From Oxalobacteraceae bacterium (lineage in GTDB: Bacteria; Pseudomonadota; Gammaproteobacteria; Burkholderiales; Burkholderiaceae_D), in assembly GCA_013284265.1 (NCBI GenBank), contig JABTBR010000001.1:62001-126000 (forward strand): DNA of 64,000 nt, written 5' to 3'. The notes under the pieces were generated by a model that searched no databases, had not been told where the DNA came from, and saw nothing but the letters and a program-made list of their open reading frames with translations. Shown piece after piece: positions 63,774 through 64,000 of the stretch. A program made the translations under genes and the position numbers. Position 1 is the first letter of the stretch. Every line of letters starts with the position of its first letter.

Positions 63774-64000
63774 TTGAAAACATCCGAATTGGCCCAAACT
63801 CTCCCATCCAGATTGGTCATCGCTTCGCGTGAAAGTCGGCTTGCTATGTGGCAAGCAGAGCATGTGCGCGCGCGCTTGGCTTTATTATATCCGCAGTGCA
63901 GCATTGAGATTCTGGGCATGACCACGCGTGGCGACCAGATCCTCGACCGCACCCTGTCCAAGGTGGGCGGCAAGGGCTTGTTTGTCAAGGAACTGGAAGT
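63774..64000 (+). CDS. hemC: Hydroxymethylbilane synthase, N-terminal part (cut by window end)
   Basis: 75 codons are present. [33 protein letters not shown] and [14 protein letters not shown] are the standard N-terminal motifs of porphobilinogen deaminase, which links four porphobilinogens in haem synthesis. The start is most likely the TTG at 63774; no in-frame ATG lies before the conserved region. Divergent from ppc. Confidence 0.92.
   Translation, partial: MKTSELAQTLPSRLVIASRESRLAMWQAEHVRARLALLYPQCSIEILGMTTRGDQILDRTLSKVGGKGLFVKELE

Overview
The window reads as high-GC chromosomal DNA of a betaproteobacterium, most likely Oxalobacteraceae (Janthinobacterium/Duganella/Massilia type). This is inferred from the ppc/hemC pair, a long RpoD, phasins, the GbsR-CydP-CydABX operon, ProQ, PurU and YaeQ proteins and uniformly GC-rich codon use. 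I saw no rRNA, tRNA, CRISPR array, prophage or transposase. It looks like a core chromosome with one clear accessory patch (about 16.3-21.8 kb) and a family of short dispersed palindromic elements.

Region by region. 0-6.6 kb: a minus-strand signalling operon with its own promoter. It encodes a GGDEF-EAL-receiver-PAS protein with an altered GGDEF motif, a small protein, an HDOD protein, a PAS histidine kinase and a receiver protein with a decayed HD-GYP domain; a second histidine kinase, cut by the window edge, abuts it tail to tail. 6.8-11 kb: a FFLEELY-type protein, then a Tat-signal small subunit, a GMC oxidoreductase and a membrane-anchored lipase carrying a 12-nt tandem repeat. 11.1-16.3 kb: a PAS-PAS histidine kinase and a 1210-residue protein with three receivers, GAF, PAS, GGDEF and EAL. 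16.3-21.8 kb: accessory patch with a second copy of the last 720 coding bases of that giant gene (23 differences, all synonymous), small orphan genes, a MocR regulator, and an orphan metallopeptidase toxin-like ORF beside a putative partner gene, two decayed fragments of which also occur here.

21.8-30.1 kb: periplasmic binding protein, porin, a two-domain fatty acyl-CoA reductase divergent from a PhaF-like phasin, a patatin lipase, a TetR regulator, a TPR protein and a LOG-family hydrolase; this looks like a storage-lipid locus. 30.1-39 kb: a possible small RNA or micro-ORF, a YgjP-like metallopeptidase, Cho endonuclease, the cytochrome bd operon (gbsR-cydP-cydA-cydB-cydX) and modABC-modE, each with a candidate operator. 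39-46 kb: a lipoprotein, two toxin-antitoxin pairs (RES/Xre and ParE/RHH), an AraC regulator, an inositol-phosphatase-like enzyme, a KGG stress protein, a second phasin and a CurA-like reductase. 45.5-51.2 kb: purU, yaeQ and a copper-handling operon (DUF2946, PCuAC, YcnI, TonB receptor). 51.2-64 kb: a truncated rlmI-like gene between two repeat elements, two multihaem cytochromes c, a DEDD exonuclease and ProQ, a structured RNA candidate upstream of rpoD, rpoD, a NarL-type sensor kinase, ppc and the start of hemC.

Main points of interest: (1) the duplicated gene end whose divergence is entirely synonymous, embedded in toxin/partner debris, which suggests an exchange hotspot at the 3' end of the giant c-di-GMP gene; (2) five copies of an inverted-repeat-ended palindromic element, one of whose end sequences coincides with the point where the rlmI homologue is truncated; (3) a candidate structured RNA between a consensus -10 box and a terminator upstream of rpoD; (4) the fatty acyl-CoA reductase/phasin/patatin/TetR locus. 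All functional calls rest on reading motifs by eye; no database search was run.
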